NCBI GenBank assembly: GCA_958435945.1
Contig: CAUBIC010000007.1
Span: 44,933 to 108,932, forward strand
Length of the DNA: 64,000 nt
Source of the DNA: an uncultured Collinsella sp.
Lineage (GTDB): Bacteria; Actinomycetota; Coriobacteriia; Coriobacteriales; Coriobacteriaceae
Reading direction: 5' to 3'
A program made the translations under genes and the position numbers. Positions 41,624 to 50,290 of the stretch are shown here, piece by piece. How positions within the stretch are numbered: position 1 is the stretch's first letter; each line of letters starts with the position of its first letter. The notes under the pieces were generated by a model, which saw nothing but the letters and a program-made list of their open reading frames with translations, was not told the origin of the DNA and did not search any database.

Positions 41624-42283
41624 GTGTCCGCATTTCCGTTCGACGCCGTTATCTTTGACATGGACGGCGTCATTGTCGATACCGAGTATTACTACCTGGG
41701 CGAGACTGCCGCGTTTGCCAAGGAGCTTGGGCTTAATCTGACTCAAGAGGAGTTGAATGGGCAGGTCGGTACCTCGCATCAGTTCTTCCTGCATATGCTG
41801 GTCGATTGGTTTGAGCGCGCTGGTAAGGGGCATTTTACTGGCGAGGAAGCGTTGGCCCGTTGGGACGAATGGGCTCATAAGCGTCCGCGCGACTATCAGG
41901 CTTTGATTAACCCAGGCGCCGTGGATACGATTCGAGAGCTGCCGCGCCGTGGCGTTCGCGTGGCGCTTGCCAGCTCGTCGCCCATGGTTAGCATCGAGGA
42001 AGTGCTCAACGCATGCGGGCTGTCGGATGCCTTTGAGTATGTGGTGAGCGGCGAGCAGTTTAAGGAGAGCAAGCCCGAGCCCGACATCTACCTGCATGCG
42101 CTGGACCTGCTGGGGCTGCCCGCGAATCGCTGCTGCTGCGTTGAGGATTCCGTTCCGGGCATTACCGCGGGTAAGCGAGCCGGCCTGACGGTCATTGCCA
42201 AGCGCGAGGAGCGCTTTGGCTTTAGCCAGGATGCCGCGGACAAGATTATCGACCAGCTGCCGGAGCTGCTCACGCTTTCTTAG
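41624..42283 (+). CDS. HAD-IA hydrolase, beta-phosphoglucomutase-like
   Basis: A 219-residue HAD subfamily IA protein: DAVIFDMDGVIVDTEYYY, ALASSSPMVSIEEVL, and KSKPEPDIYL-like ESKPEPDIYLHAL, then CCVEDSVPGITAGKRAG. It could be a phosphatase or a phosphomutase. GTG 41624 has AGGGAGGG 4 nt upstream. It follows the previous HAD gene by 64 nt and is likely co-transcribed. Confidence 0.9.
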   Translation: MSAFPFDAVIFDMDGVIVDTEYYYLGETAAFAKELGLNLTQEELNGQVGTSHQFFLHMLVDWFERAGKGHFTGEEALARWDEWAHKRPRDYQALINPGAVDTIRELPRRGVRVALASSSPMVSIEEVLNACGLSDAFEYVVSGEQFKESKPEPDIYLHALDLLGLPANRCCCVEDSVPGITAGKRAGLTVIAKREERFGFSQDAADKIIDQLPELLTLS

Positions 42284-42361
42284 GAGCGCGGTAGTTGCGC
42301 GTTTTTCGGGTCTGATGAGTAAATAGCCAACATTTTGGTGCGACACCTAGCATACTTTAAG

Positions 42362-42408
42362 CTAAAACGGGCTTAAGGACTTGTTGAATGCCCTTAAGCC
42401 CGTTTTAG
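42362..42408. terminator. bidirectional stem-loop before gntR
   Basis: CTAAAACGGGCTTAAGG pairs perfectly with CCTTAAGCCCGTTTTAG (17 bp, 13-nt loop). A and T tracts lie in the outer stem. Confidence 0.75.
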
Positions 42409-42433
42409 ACGTAATTGTGCTTGGAGAGGGTAT

Positions 42434-43177
42434 ATGCCACCGACTGAAGGGCTAACTGACGGTAAAGCAGCGATACCGCTGTACCAACAGGTTATCGATA
42501 TCATCAAAAACGAAATCAACTCCGGTGCCTACAAGGCAGGTGCGCGGATACCCAACGAATTCGAATTGGCTGAGAGCTATAAAGTTGGCCGCGTTACCGT
42601 GCGACGCGCTATTGAGGAGCTCGTCCAGCAGGGCTATCTAACGAAGCGACAGGGGAAAGGCACGTTTGTCAATGCCCCCAAGCTCAAGCGCAAGATTCGC
42701 CAGAAGGATGACGTCCAGAGTTTTTCGGACGCATGCCGCGTTAACGGAATGGAACCGGGGGCGTGTGTCATTTCGAGAAAGATACTGCCGGCGGATTCCA
42801 CCGAAGCACAGTTCTTTGGTGTTCCCGTTGGAACTGATTTGATTTGCGTTGAGCGCGTGCGCACTGCCGATGGCGTCCCTGTCATGCTCGAGAACAACAT
42901 ATATGTTTACGAGGACAACGCCTATCTATCAACGGCACCTCTATCTAACCAATCCATTTTTGAGTTCGTGCGCAACCGGACGGGCCGCACGCCCGCGTTT
43001 ACCGACCCGTGCACGCTCGAGATCGCGTGCGCGTCGCCCGAGGTCGCTCGACTGTTGGCAGTTCCCGTTGGCGAACCCTTGTTTTATATGGAAGCCTTCT
43101 TTTTCGATGAGCAGCGGCGGCCGTTTATCATCGGTCGTCAGCGGATCATTGGGTCTCGCTACGTTTTTGACATCTAG
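42434..43177 (+). CDS. GntR-family (UTRA) regulator of the fructoselysine-type operon
   Basis: A 247-residue HutC/FarR-type regulator. The GntR winged helix is in residues 12-80 (IPLYQQVIDIIKNEINSGAY, GRVTVRRAIEELVQQGYLTKRQGKGTFV). The UTRA ligand domain follows (CVERVRTADGVPVMLENNIY). It resembles FrlR by type and by position at the head of frl-like genes. A CTATG-N6-CATAG palindrome near the next gene's promoter is a candidate operator. Confidence 0.9.
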   Translation: MPPTEGLTDGKAAIPLYQQVIDIIKNEINSGAYKAGARIPNEFELAESYKVGRVTVRRAIEELVQQGYLTKRQGKGTFVNAPKLKRKIRQKDDVQSFSDACRVNGMEPGACVISRKILPADSTEAQFFGVPVGTDLICVERVRTADGVPVMLENNIYVYEDNAYLSTAPLSNQSIFEFVRNRTGRTPAFTDPCTLEIACASPEVARLLAVPVGEPLFYMEAFFFDEQRRPFIIGRQRIIGSRYVFDI

Positions 43178-43189
43178 GACATTGCGAAT

Positions 43190-43225
43190 GGAAACGCCCG
43201 GTGGATTATCTCACCGGGCGTTTCC
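43190..43225 (+). terminator. stem-loop after gntR
   Basis: GGAAACGCCCGGTG pairs perfectly with CACCGGGCGTTTCC over 14 bp with an 8-nt loop. There is no T run. Confidence 0.6.
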
Positions 43226-43287
43226 ATACCGTTCACGGCGCGAACGCAACCGTTCAACCGCGTCGCGGCAATCAGTTTGAAATTATC

Positions 43288-43316
43288 TTGATGATGGGAA
43301 AAGCTGCTGGTAATCT
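43288..43316 (+). promoter_or_regulatory. promoter of frl-type catabolic genes
   Basis: TTGATG (43288-43293) and TAATCT (43311-43316) with a 17-nt spacer. Confidence 0.55.
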
Positions 43317-43330
43317 ATGGAACGTCATAG
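43315..43330. promoter_or_regulatory. candidate GntR operator
   Basis: CTATGGAACGTCATAG has perfect CTATG/CATAG arms with a 6-bp spacer. It overlaps the -10 and covers the expected start of transcription. Confidence 0.5.
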
Positions 43331-43395
43331 AACGTTTGCCTTGCGCAGGCGTTGAAGCGAGATGTGATGCAGTCTCGAGTTCTTTGGAGGTATCT

Positions 43396-44859
43396 ATGTC
43401 AGATACGAAGGCGAAGAAGACAAACAGACGTTTTAAGTTCAAATTACCGCATGTCTATACGATCATGTTCTTGCTGATCGTTGTCTTTGCGGTCCTGACT
43501 TGGATCGTTCCCTCTGGTCAGTATCAGCGCAAGACGATTTCGACAGCGGCGGGCGAGCGTGAAGTCGCCGTTGCTGGAACCTATGAACAGGTCGATAAGA
43601 ACTACACCGATTCCGAGACCGGCGAGACCATCAATCTGGGCCAGGATATCTTTGCGGTCCTGCAAGCGCCTACTAAGGGCATCCAGGAGGCTGCCGACGT
43701 CGTTGCGTTCGTCTTATTGATTGGCGGATCGTTCGCAGTCATCACCAAGACCAACGCTTTGAATGCCGGCATGAGCCGTGTGATTAAAAAGCTCAAGAAC
43801 AAGGACATCCTCATCATTCCCATCACGATGACGTTGCTGTCCATTTGCGGCACTACGTTTGGTATGTCTGAGGAAGCCCTGCCGTTCTATGCCATCTTCA
43901 TTCCCATCATGATGGGTATCGGGTATGACTCGATGACGGCGTTTATCATCTGCTTCCTTGGTCCTAACCTGGGATATTGTGCTTCGACCATCGACCCGTT
44001 TAATGTTTTGATCGCCCAAGGCATCATTGGTATCGAGGGCAATCCTCAGCTGTGGCTGCGCGCCGTTTCTTGGGTCATCTTCACTGCCGTTGGTATCGCA
44101 TGGGCCATGCGCTACGCCATGCGTGTCAAGAAAAATCCCGAGTCGTCCATTACGTACGAGGACGATAAGCTCAAGCGTGTTGAGTTTTCCGTGACCGATG
44201 CCTCCATCGAGGAAGAGTTCACTACCCGTCAGAAGCTCGTGCTTATCGATTTTGCCTGCGGCATGGGCATTATCGTCTGGGGTCTTGTTACCCAGGGCTG
44301 GTACATGAATGAGATTTCCGCCGTGTTCCTTGGTATGGGCTTGCTTGCCGGTATCCTGGGCGGCCTTGACCAGCAGACGATCGCCGAGGAGTTCGTTAAA
44401 GGCATTGCCGACTTTGCGTATGCCGCTATCGTCATCGGCATCGCTCGCGGTATCTTGGTCATCGCAGAGGGTGGCATGATCATCGACACCATCCTCCAGG
44501 CGCTCGCTACTGCACTGGCCGGTGCACCTGCCGCCGTCTACACCACGTTTATGTATATCGTCCTTGGCCTGCTCTCTTTGCTGGTTCCCTCGAGCTCTGG
44601 ACTTGCGGCGCTCACCATGCCCGTCATGGGTCCGCTGACCGAGCTTATGGGCCTCAATCCCGAAGCCGCCGTTACCGCGCTCCAGTTTGCTAATCAGACC
44701 ATCAACACCATCAGTCCCGTGGCGGGCATGACGGTTGCCGGTCTTGCCGTGGCAAAGATCTCGTTTGGTCAATGGTGGAAGACCATTTGGAAGTTCTTCA
44801 TTTTTATGGTCGTCTTTGGCCTGATCGTAACGGCAATCTCTGGCATGCTTCCGGTGTAG
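43396..44859 (+). CDS. YfcC-family (DcuC/AbgT-like) transporter
   Basis: A 487-residue integral membrane protein with about 12 helices. The N-terminus (FKLPHVYTIMFLLIVVFAVLTWIVPSGQYQR) and the re-entrant segments CGTTFGMSEEALPFYAIF and VPSSSGLAALTMPVMGPL are typical of YfcC/C4-dicarboxylate anaerobic carriers. In this operon it most likely imports the Amadori compound or its derivative, replacing the FrlA permease of E. coli. TTGGAGG precedes ATG 43396. Confidence 0.88.
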   Translation: MSDTKAKKTNRRFKFKLPHVYTIMFLLIVVFAVLTWIVPSGQYQRKTISTAAGEREVAVAGTYEQVDKNYTDSETGETINLGQDIFAVLQAPTKGIQEAADVVAFVLLIGGSFAVITKTNALNAGMSRVIKKLKNKDILIIPITMTLLSICGTTFGMSEEALPFYAIFIPIMMGIGYDSMTAFIICFLGPNLGYCASTIDPFNVLIAQGIIGIEGNPQLWLRAVSWVIFTAVGIAWAMRYAMRVKKNPESSITYEDDKLKRVEFSVTDASIEEEFTTRQKLVLIDFACGMGIIVWGLVTQGWYMNEISAVFLGMGLLAGILGGLDQQTIAEEFVKGIADFAYAAIVIGIARGILVIAEGGMIIDTILQALATALAGAPAAVYTTFMYIVLGLLSLLVPSSSGLAALTMPVMGPLTELMGLNPEAAVTALQFANQTINTISPVAGMTVAGLAVAKISFGQWWKTIWKFFIFMVVFGLIVTAISGMLPV

Positions 44860-44868
44860 GTGGTTGTG

Positions 44869-46452
44869 ATGTCTGATCGTTTAACGGTCCTGACGTCTAA
44901 GAGCGTCTTTACCGGTACGGGGGACCTGCCGTTTGAAGGTTTCGTAGCGGTCCGTGGCAATCGAATTGAGGCGGTTGGCACCAAGTGTGAGGTGGCTTCG
45001 TATTTGACCCAGGCGGACGAGGTAGTTGATCTGGGCGACCGCACCGTCATGCCTGGTCTGATCGATGTACATACCTTCTATACAGGCTGGGCGCTGCGGA
45101 CGTTGGGGTCTGATCTGTCCGGCATCGATGATGCCAAAGAGGCCGTGTCGCTCTTGCGTGCATGGAAAGAAGATCATCCGGATTGCGCGGCGGCTTTTGG
45201 CCACAACCTATCCGAAACGTTGGCATCGGATGCCGAGAACGCAAATACGGCAGCTGTGTTTGACGAGTTTTTTGGTGATATCCCTGTCGTCTGCTTTACA
45301 CCGGGCGCGGAGACCTGCGTTCTCAATGCTGCCGCCAGTGCGCGATACGGTTTTACACCGCAGGCGTGCTATGCCGAGAAGATCTGGCGCATGATGAGCG
45401 ATTTCCTCGCGTTGCCCGAGGTGCGCGCGGGGTATTCGGACTACATGAGCATGCTTAACGAGCGCGGCGTTACCGCCATCAAGGAGATGGCGTTTGATGA
45501 CTACTACGGCTTTGCCGACGAAATGGCTCGCCGTGAGGAATCTGGCGAGCTGACGGTTCGCGTCTCTATGATGTCGCAGCCGGTGGGCGCTGGTGCAAAT
45601 CTGGCATATGCTCGCGAGGCACGAGAGCGCTTCCGGGGACCGTTCGTTCGTTTTTCTGGCTTCAACCGTATGACCGATCGCGGCGTATGGGCGGGGCTTG
45701 CCGAGATGATTGACCCCTATGAGGATACGGCCGATGCGGGCGCTGCCGGCAAGACGGTCGTCGAGGAGCCAGAGTGGGATCTGATTGAAAGCGAGCTGCG
45801 TGCAATTGATGCTGACGGCTTCCGATATTCCTTGCATTGCCAGGGCGATGGCGCCGTTCGTCGCACCGTGGCGCTCTATGCCTCGCTGCCTCGAGACGAG
45901 CATGGACGGATGCTTCGCCGCCATGCGATTACCGATCTCGAGAACTCTGACCCGACCGATCTTGTCGAGTTTGGCAAGTTAGGTGGAATTTGCGAGGTCT
46001 ATCCGCAGATTCTGACGCTGGACCGGCGCGAGGATTGCCTGTCGATGATGCGTCGACAAATTGGCGAGACGCGACTTTTGCACAGCTGGAATCGCCGCGG
46101 CATGGAAGATTCCGGATGCACGGTGTGCTGCGGCACGGATTTGCCGCTGCTGATTCCGAGCCTGGGCGAGTCAATCTACAGTGCGTGCGGCGGATACTTC
46201 GACGACGGACTGCCCGTGAATGAGGTCAACACGCTGACGCTTGTTGAGCTCTTGCGCGCTTGGACTGCCGGGGGCGCGTACGACCTGATGCGCGAAGATG
46301 AGCTGGGTACGCTCGAGGTCGGCAAGCTTGCCGATATCTGCGTGCTCGATCGGGATGTGTTTGACCTCGATTATCGCGACGCACGCGATCTTGCGATCGA
46401 TATGACGATGTCGGACGGACAAATCGTGTTCGATCGAAATAAGGAGGCATAA
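44869..46452 (+). CDS. YtcJ-like amidohydrolase
   Basis: 527 residues. The composite amidohydrolase fold is seen from the N-terminal strand region, RTVMPGLIDVHTFYTGWAL, SLHCQGDGAVRRTVALY and CCGTDLPLLIPSLGESIY, and the C-terminal EDELGTLEVGKLADICVLDRDVF. The usual HxH after PGxxD is HxF (DVHTF) here, so one metal ligand is missing and the site may bind a single metal. It may release the amino acid from an N-acyl or peptide-linked fructoselysine. Start: ATG 44869, 9 nt after the transporter stop codon. Confidence 0.8.
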   Translation: MSDRLTVLTSKSVFTGTGDLPFEGFVAVRGNRIEAVGTKCEVASYLTQADEVVDLGDRTVMPGLIDVHTFYTGWALRTLGSDLSGIDDAKEAVSLLRAWKEDHPDCAAAFGHNLSETLASDAENANTAAVFDEFFGDIPVVCFTPGAETCVLNAAASARYGFTPQACYAEKIWRMMSDFLALPEVRAGYSDYMSMLNERGVTAIKEMAFDDYYGFADEMARREESGELTVRVSMMSQPVGAGANLAYAREARERFRGPFVRFSGFNRMTDRGVWAGLAEMIDPYEDTADAGAAGKTVVEEPEWDLIESELRAIDADGFRYSLHCQGDGAVRRTVALYASLPRDEHGRMLRRHAITDLENSDPTDLVEFGKLGGICEVYPQILTLDRREDCLSMMRRQIGETRLLHSWNRRGMEDSGCTVCCGTDLPLLIPSLGESIYSACGGYFDDGLPVNEVNTLTLVELLRAWTAGGAYDLMREDELGTLEVGKLADICVLDRDVFDLDYRDARDLAIDMTMSDGQIVFDRNKEA

Positions 46453-46453
46453 G

Positions 46454-47305
46454 ATGTCTGAATCCAAGCCGACGCTGCGCCGCGAACAGATTGCGGGCAT
46501 GAATATCCACTACATCATGTGGTCGCTCGATTACTTCCTTGATGTGCAGCAGCGTTTGGGCTTTGAGTCCATTGAGCTGTGGTGCGCAGAGCCGCATGTG
46601 ACGCTCGACCATACGGGCTACTTTGAGGCTGAGGTCCTGGCGAAAAAGGCTGCAGACCGTGGGCTTAGGTATCGTACTCTGTGCCCCGAGAATGTTGTCT
46701 ATCCTTGGCAGTACTGCGCACGCAAGCCGCTGCATGAACAGCGCAGCCTGGCGTACTTTAAGCACGGCATTGAGCTTGCCGAGGTACTTGGGTGCGACCG
46801 TATGTCCGTCAACTCGGGCTGGGGCGACTGGGACGAGGACCGCGAGGAAGCCTGGAAGCGCAGCCGCGAGCACTTGTCCATTCTGGCGGAGTATGCCGGC
46901 GAGCACGGTCTGGTGCTTACGATGGAAAGCCTGCGTCCCGAGGAGAGCAACCTTGTGACGACGGTTTCCGATGCGAAGCGCATGATTGACGAGGTCGCGA
47001 GCCCGTATTTACAGCCCATGGTTGATACAACCGCGATGGGCGTTGCTGGCGAGACGCTCGAGGACTGGTTTGCCACCTTTGGTGATGGGGCAATTCACGA
47101 GATGCACTTTATCGACGGTGACCCGTATGGCCATCTGGTGTGGGGCGATGGCAAGCACGATATGGACGCCTTCGTTGCCACACTCAACGTCCATGGTTTC
47201 GACGGCATGCTGGGCCAGGAAATTACGGACGGCCGTTACTACGATGACCCGGCGGCGGCTGATGCCAAGAACATGGCCGCATTCGAGAAATATCTGATTG
47301 ACTAA
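46454..47305 (+). CDS. FrlC-like sugar-phosphate isomerase/epimerase
   Basis: A 283-residue xylose-isomerase-like TIM barrel with metal ligands in LVLTMESLRP (Glu), MVDTTAMG (Asp), IHEMHFIDGD (His) and LGQEITDGRYY (Glu). Similar in type and context to FrlC, which epimerises psicoselysine to fructoselysine. AAGGAGG lies at the end of the preceding gene and the ATG follows its stop by 1 nt. Followed by FrlB- and FrlD-like genes. Confidence 0.82.
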   Translation: MSESKPTLRREQIAGMNIHYIMWSLDYFLDVQQRLGFESIELWCAEPHVTLDHTGYFEAEVLAKKAADRGLRYRTLCPENVVYPWQYCARKPLHEQRSLAYFKHGIELAEVLGCDRMSVNSGWGDWDEDREEAWKRSREHLSILAEYAGEHGLVLTMESLRPEESNLVTTVSDAKRMIDEVASPYLQPMVDTTAMGVAGETLEDWFATFGDGAIHEMHFIDGDPYGHLVWGDGKHDMDAFVATLNVHGFDGMLGQEITDGRYYDDPAAADAKNMAAFEKYLID

Positions 47306-47367
47306 AACAACTATCGGCCACGCAACCAACGTCATTGATTGCGGCCCAAACAAGAAAGGAACTGGAT

Positions 47368-48336
47368 ATGAACGCACGCGATCTGATCAAAGAGGCAATT
47401 GCCGAGAAGGGCAAGTTCGACAGCGTCTACTGGATTGCTTGCGGTGGCTCCATGATCGATTTGATCCCGGCTCATGAGCTTCTGCAGCGCGAGGCAACCA
47501 CCTTCACTTCGTATATCTATACCGCGCGTGAATTCGACATTATGCGTCCGCGTCGTCTGGGCGAGAAGTCCCTGGTCATCGCTTGCAGCCACAGTGGCAA
47601 TACCCCGGAGGTCGTCGAGGGCTGCGAGATTGCCCTTGCCGCCGGCGCTACGGTGATCGCCCAGACCGACAACGCTGGATCCAAGATCGACTCCGGCAAG
47701 TGGACCACGTGGGTCTACCCATGGGGCGAGGGTGTGCCGCAGGCCGAGGTCCCCGCTGGCATTTCGCTGTCGCTTGCGGCCGAGCTGCTCGATCAGCAGG
47801 AGGGCTACGCCGATCTTGCCGATATGTATGCCGGTATCGCCGAGATGGATAAGATTCTTCCCCCGGCACGTGAGAAGGTAAATGCCGAGCTGGGCGATCG
47901 TTTTGCCAAGCTTTGCCAGGAGCACGAGTTCTTCTATATTCTGGGCAGCGGTCCCAACTTTAGCCAGACCTACGGTTTCGCTATCTGCTCTCTTATGGAG
48001 ATGCAGTGGCAGCACTGCAGCTACATCCACTCTGCCGAGTACTTCCATGGCCCCTTCGAGGCTACTCAGGATGGCGTTTTTTACTTCCTGCAGATGGGCT
48101 CCAGCGAGTGCCGTGCTATGGATGAGCGCGCCCTGGCGTTCCTTAAGACGCATACCGATACGCTGATGGTGCTCGATGCCAAGGAGTACGGTATGGAAGC
48201 CGTGCCGGCGAGCGTCCGTGCCTATCTGGACCCGGTGCTGTTCTACGCCATGAACTGCGAACTGCGTGCTGCACGCGGCAAGGTGTTTGATCACGATCCC
48301 GATTTCCGCCGCTATATGGGTGTTGTCGAGTACTAG
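47368..48336 (+). CDS. fructoselysine-6-phosphate deglycase-like SIS protein
   Basis: A 322-residue protein with two SIS domains (residues 20-150 and 170-310). SHSGNTPEVV is the first sugar-phosphate loop and GSGPNFSQTYGF the second. EYFHGPFEATQDG and the C-terminal DPDFRRYMGVVEY match the FrlB layout closely. It would split fructoselysine-6-phosphate into lysine and glucose-6-phosphate, feeding pgi. AAGAAAGGA precedes ATG 47368. Confidence 0.85.
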   Translation: MNARDLIKEAIAEKGKFDSVYWIACGGSMIDLIPAHELLQREATTFTSYIYTAREFDIMRPRRLGEKSLVIACSHSGNTPEVVEGCEIALAAGATVIAQTDNAGSKIDSGKWTTWVYPWGEGVPQAEVPAGISLSLAAELLDQQEGYADLADMYAGIAEMDKILPPAREKVNAELGDRFAKLCQEHEFFYILGSGPNFSQTYGFAICSLMEMQWQHCSYIHSAEYFHGPFEATQDGVFYFLQMGSSECRAMDERALAFLKTHTDTLMVLDAKEYGMEAVPASVRAYLDPVLFYAMNCELRAARGKVFDHDPDFRRYMGVVEY

Positions 48337-48350
48337 AAGGGACAAAGGCC

Positions 48351-49214
48351 ATGGCATTTAACGTTAACGCGCTCGGATTTGGCGACAACGTCGTCGATCG
48401 CTACGAGCATATCCACACCATGTATCCTGGCGGTAACGCGGTTAACTTCGCCGTTTATGCCAAGAAATGCGGTGCCGCACGCTCTGCATACATGGGCATT
48501 TTTGGCAATGACGCCGCTGCCGAGCATGTCATTGCAAGCCTCGAGGATGAGGGTATCGAGCTTGACAAGTGCGAGCAGATGATTGGCGAGAACGGAGCGG
48601 CTCGCGTGACCGTCGTTGACGGTGACCGTGTCTTCCTCGGCTCCAACGAGGGCGGTATCCGTGGCGATGCGCGCTATGTCCTCGATCGCTTTGACCTTGC
48701 GTACATGAAGCAGTTCGATGTGGTTCATTCGGGCAACTATTGCTTTACCGAGCGCGAGCTGCCCAAGCTGAAGGCTGCGGGCGTCACGGTCTCTTTTGAC
48801 TTTTCGGACGACTCCACCGACGAGTACTACGAGCAGATTGCGCCCTACGTCGATTTTGCTTTCTTTAGTGCGGCGGATGCCGCGAGCGAGGACGAGATTC
48901 GCGAGCGTCTGGCATGGGTGAAGGGCTTGGGTCCGCGTTTTGTGTCGGCTACGGCGGGCGCCGAGGGCTGCATTGCTTACGACGGCGAGCGTTATTACCG
49001 CCAGCTGGCTAAACCGGTAACGGACATGAAGGACACCATGGGGGCGGGCGACTCGTTCCTCACTTCGTTTTTGATGTGCTATCTCGATTCCGCCAAGCGT
49101 GGTGAGGATGGTGCCGAGGCCATCGAGCGTGCGCTCGACTTTGCTGCCGGGTTTGCCTCGACCGTGTGCGGCATGGAAGGCTCTTGGGGCCACGGAGCAC
49201 CAATCGTCGAATAG
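48351..49214 (+). CDS. fructoselysine 6-kinase-like PfkB protein
   Basis: A 287-residue PfkB-family kinase. It starts MAFNVNALGFGDNVVDRYEH, with PGGNAVNFAVYAKKCGA near residue 25, VSFDFSDD and the anion-hole motif DTMGAGDSFLTSFL. The order and short N-terminus match FrlD, which phosphorylates fructoselysine at O6 before FrlB acts. Last gene of the operon, followed by a stem-loop. Confidence 0.87.
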   Translation: MAFNVNALGFGDNVVDRYEHIHTMYPGGNAVNFAVYAKKCGAARSAYMGIFGNDAAAEHVIASLEDEGIELDKCEQMIGENGAARVTVVDGDRVFLGSNEGGIRGDARYVLDRFDLAYMKQFDVVHSGNYCFTERELPKLKAAGVTVSFDFSDDSTDEYYEQIAPYVDFAFFSAADAASEDEIRERLAWVKGLGPRFVSATAGAEGCIAYDGERYYRQLAKPVTDMKDTMGAGDSFLTSFLMCYLDSAKRGEDGAEAIERALDFAAGFASTVCGMEGSWGHGAPIVE

Positions 49215-49220
49215 CCGAGC

Positions 49221-49255
49221 GGTCCCGGGGAGGTGCAGGCGCCTCCTCGGGACCC
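49221..49255 (+). terminator. stem-loop after the frl-type operon
   Basis: GGTCCCG-GGGAGG faces CCTCC-TCGGGACC, a stable GC-rich stem. There is no T run. Confidence 0.5.
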
Positions 49256-49488
49256 GGTGTGCAAAAAATGCCAAATATGAGTACTGTGACTAATTTAGTC
49301 GCAGCAAAATCAACCCCTTCAGACGTGATTTGAGCGTCTGGAGGGGTTTAAGATTTGTGAAAACGCAGGATGAATGACTGTAAAAGCTTTAATTAGCGGA
49401 CAATCGAGGATTATTCTGGCGGTTGGAAAGTTAAAAGAAATGTATCCATTCCGGTAGCAGTACTCATATTTGGCATTTTTTGCACACC
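49256..49488. mobile_element. MITE-like element with perfect 31-bp terminal inverted repeats
   Basis: Positions 49256-49286 are the exact reverse complement of 49458-49488 (31 of 31). The ends read GGTGTGCAAAAAATGCC. The 171-nt interior has no open frame of note but holds a terminator-like hairpin (ACCCCTTCAGACG and CGTCTGGAGGGG, about 49313-49346) and a GACTAA-TT-TAGTC palindrome. There is no clear target duplication. It sits between frlD and tatD, 6 bp from the tatD stop. Confidence 0.8.
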
Positions 49489-49493
49489 AGGGG

Positions 49494-50276
49494 TTAGCGA
49501 AGGTCAAAAACAGAGCGCGCATTTGTTAAAACTATCGACTCGATGCGCTTTGCGTCGCAGTTTTTGAGCGAGGTGATGCGTTCTGAGGTCCTTGTGAGCG
49601 ACCTGATGAGCGACTGCGCACTTGTTTCTGTGTTTGGCTCGGCCGGCGCATCGGTCTCGAGCAGTAGGCGGTCGAGTGGAATCTGTCGTGCGTATTCGCG
49701 ACCGCGCTTGGTCGCGAGCATGCGTTCGTTGACGGAAAAATAGCAGCCCGCATTACGCGCGCGGGTGAGTTCGTCCGAAGTGCCGCTAAACCAGTGGAAG
49801 ATGACAGCGGGGGAGTCAGGGTTTGGGATGAGTAGCCCATGCGATTCGAGGACGTCCAGTACGGCTCCTGCCGAACGAACGGCGTGAATTGATATCACGC
49901 GCCCGGTAAGAGGATGCTGCACGAGCGCATCGCAGAGCCGGTTAAGTGCCTGTATTTGTAGCGGCTCACTTCCAGCAAAGCGCGCGGAAAAGTCGAGTCC
50001 GACTTCGCCGATGTAGCGTTCTTGGGCAGCAACTTCGCAAAGCAGATTGACTTCGGCAAAACCGCAGTGGCCATCGGCGAGCCACCAGGGGTGAAGCCCA
50101 ACGCCGGCGATGATGCCCGGGTGGCGACGAGCGCGCTCGTTTGCGGCCGAAAAGTCGCGTGGATCGACGCCGCAATCAAATAGACCCAAGCCCAGCGCCG
50201 TTGCCTCATCGGCAACGGCGTCCGGGTGAGCCATTAAATCAAGATGGCAGTGTGCATCAAATAACCGGGGCTCCAT
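49494..50276 (-). CDS. TatD-family metal-dependent hydrolase
   Basis: 260 residues. The metal motif FDAHCHLD is at the start, with GVGLHPWW, GEVGLDFSARF, VISIHAVRSAG, VIFHWFSG and LLLETDAPAEP further on, all usual for TatD DNases. It differs from the commonest type in the segment WLADGHCGFAEV. The ATG 50276 lies 12 nt from the end of tcdA. The MITE-like element ends 6 bp beyond its stop. Confidence 0.9.
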   Translation of the reverse strand: MEPRLFDAHCHLDLMAHPDAVADEATALGLGLFDCGVDPRDFSAANERARRHPGIIAGVGLHPWWLADGHCGFAEVNLLCEVAAQERYIGEVGLDFSARFAGSEPLQIQALNRLCDALVQHPLTGRVISIHAVRSAGAVLDVLESHGLLIPNPDSPAVIFHWFSGTSDELTRARNAGCYFSVNERMLATKRGREYARQIPLDRLLLETDAPAEPNTETSAQSLIRSLTRTSERITSLKNCDAKRIESIVLTNARSVFDLR

Positions 50277-50290
50277 CTCGGCGCGCTCCG

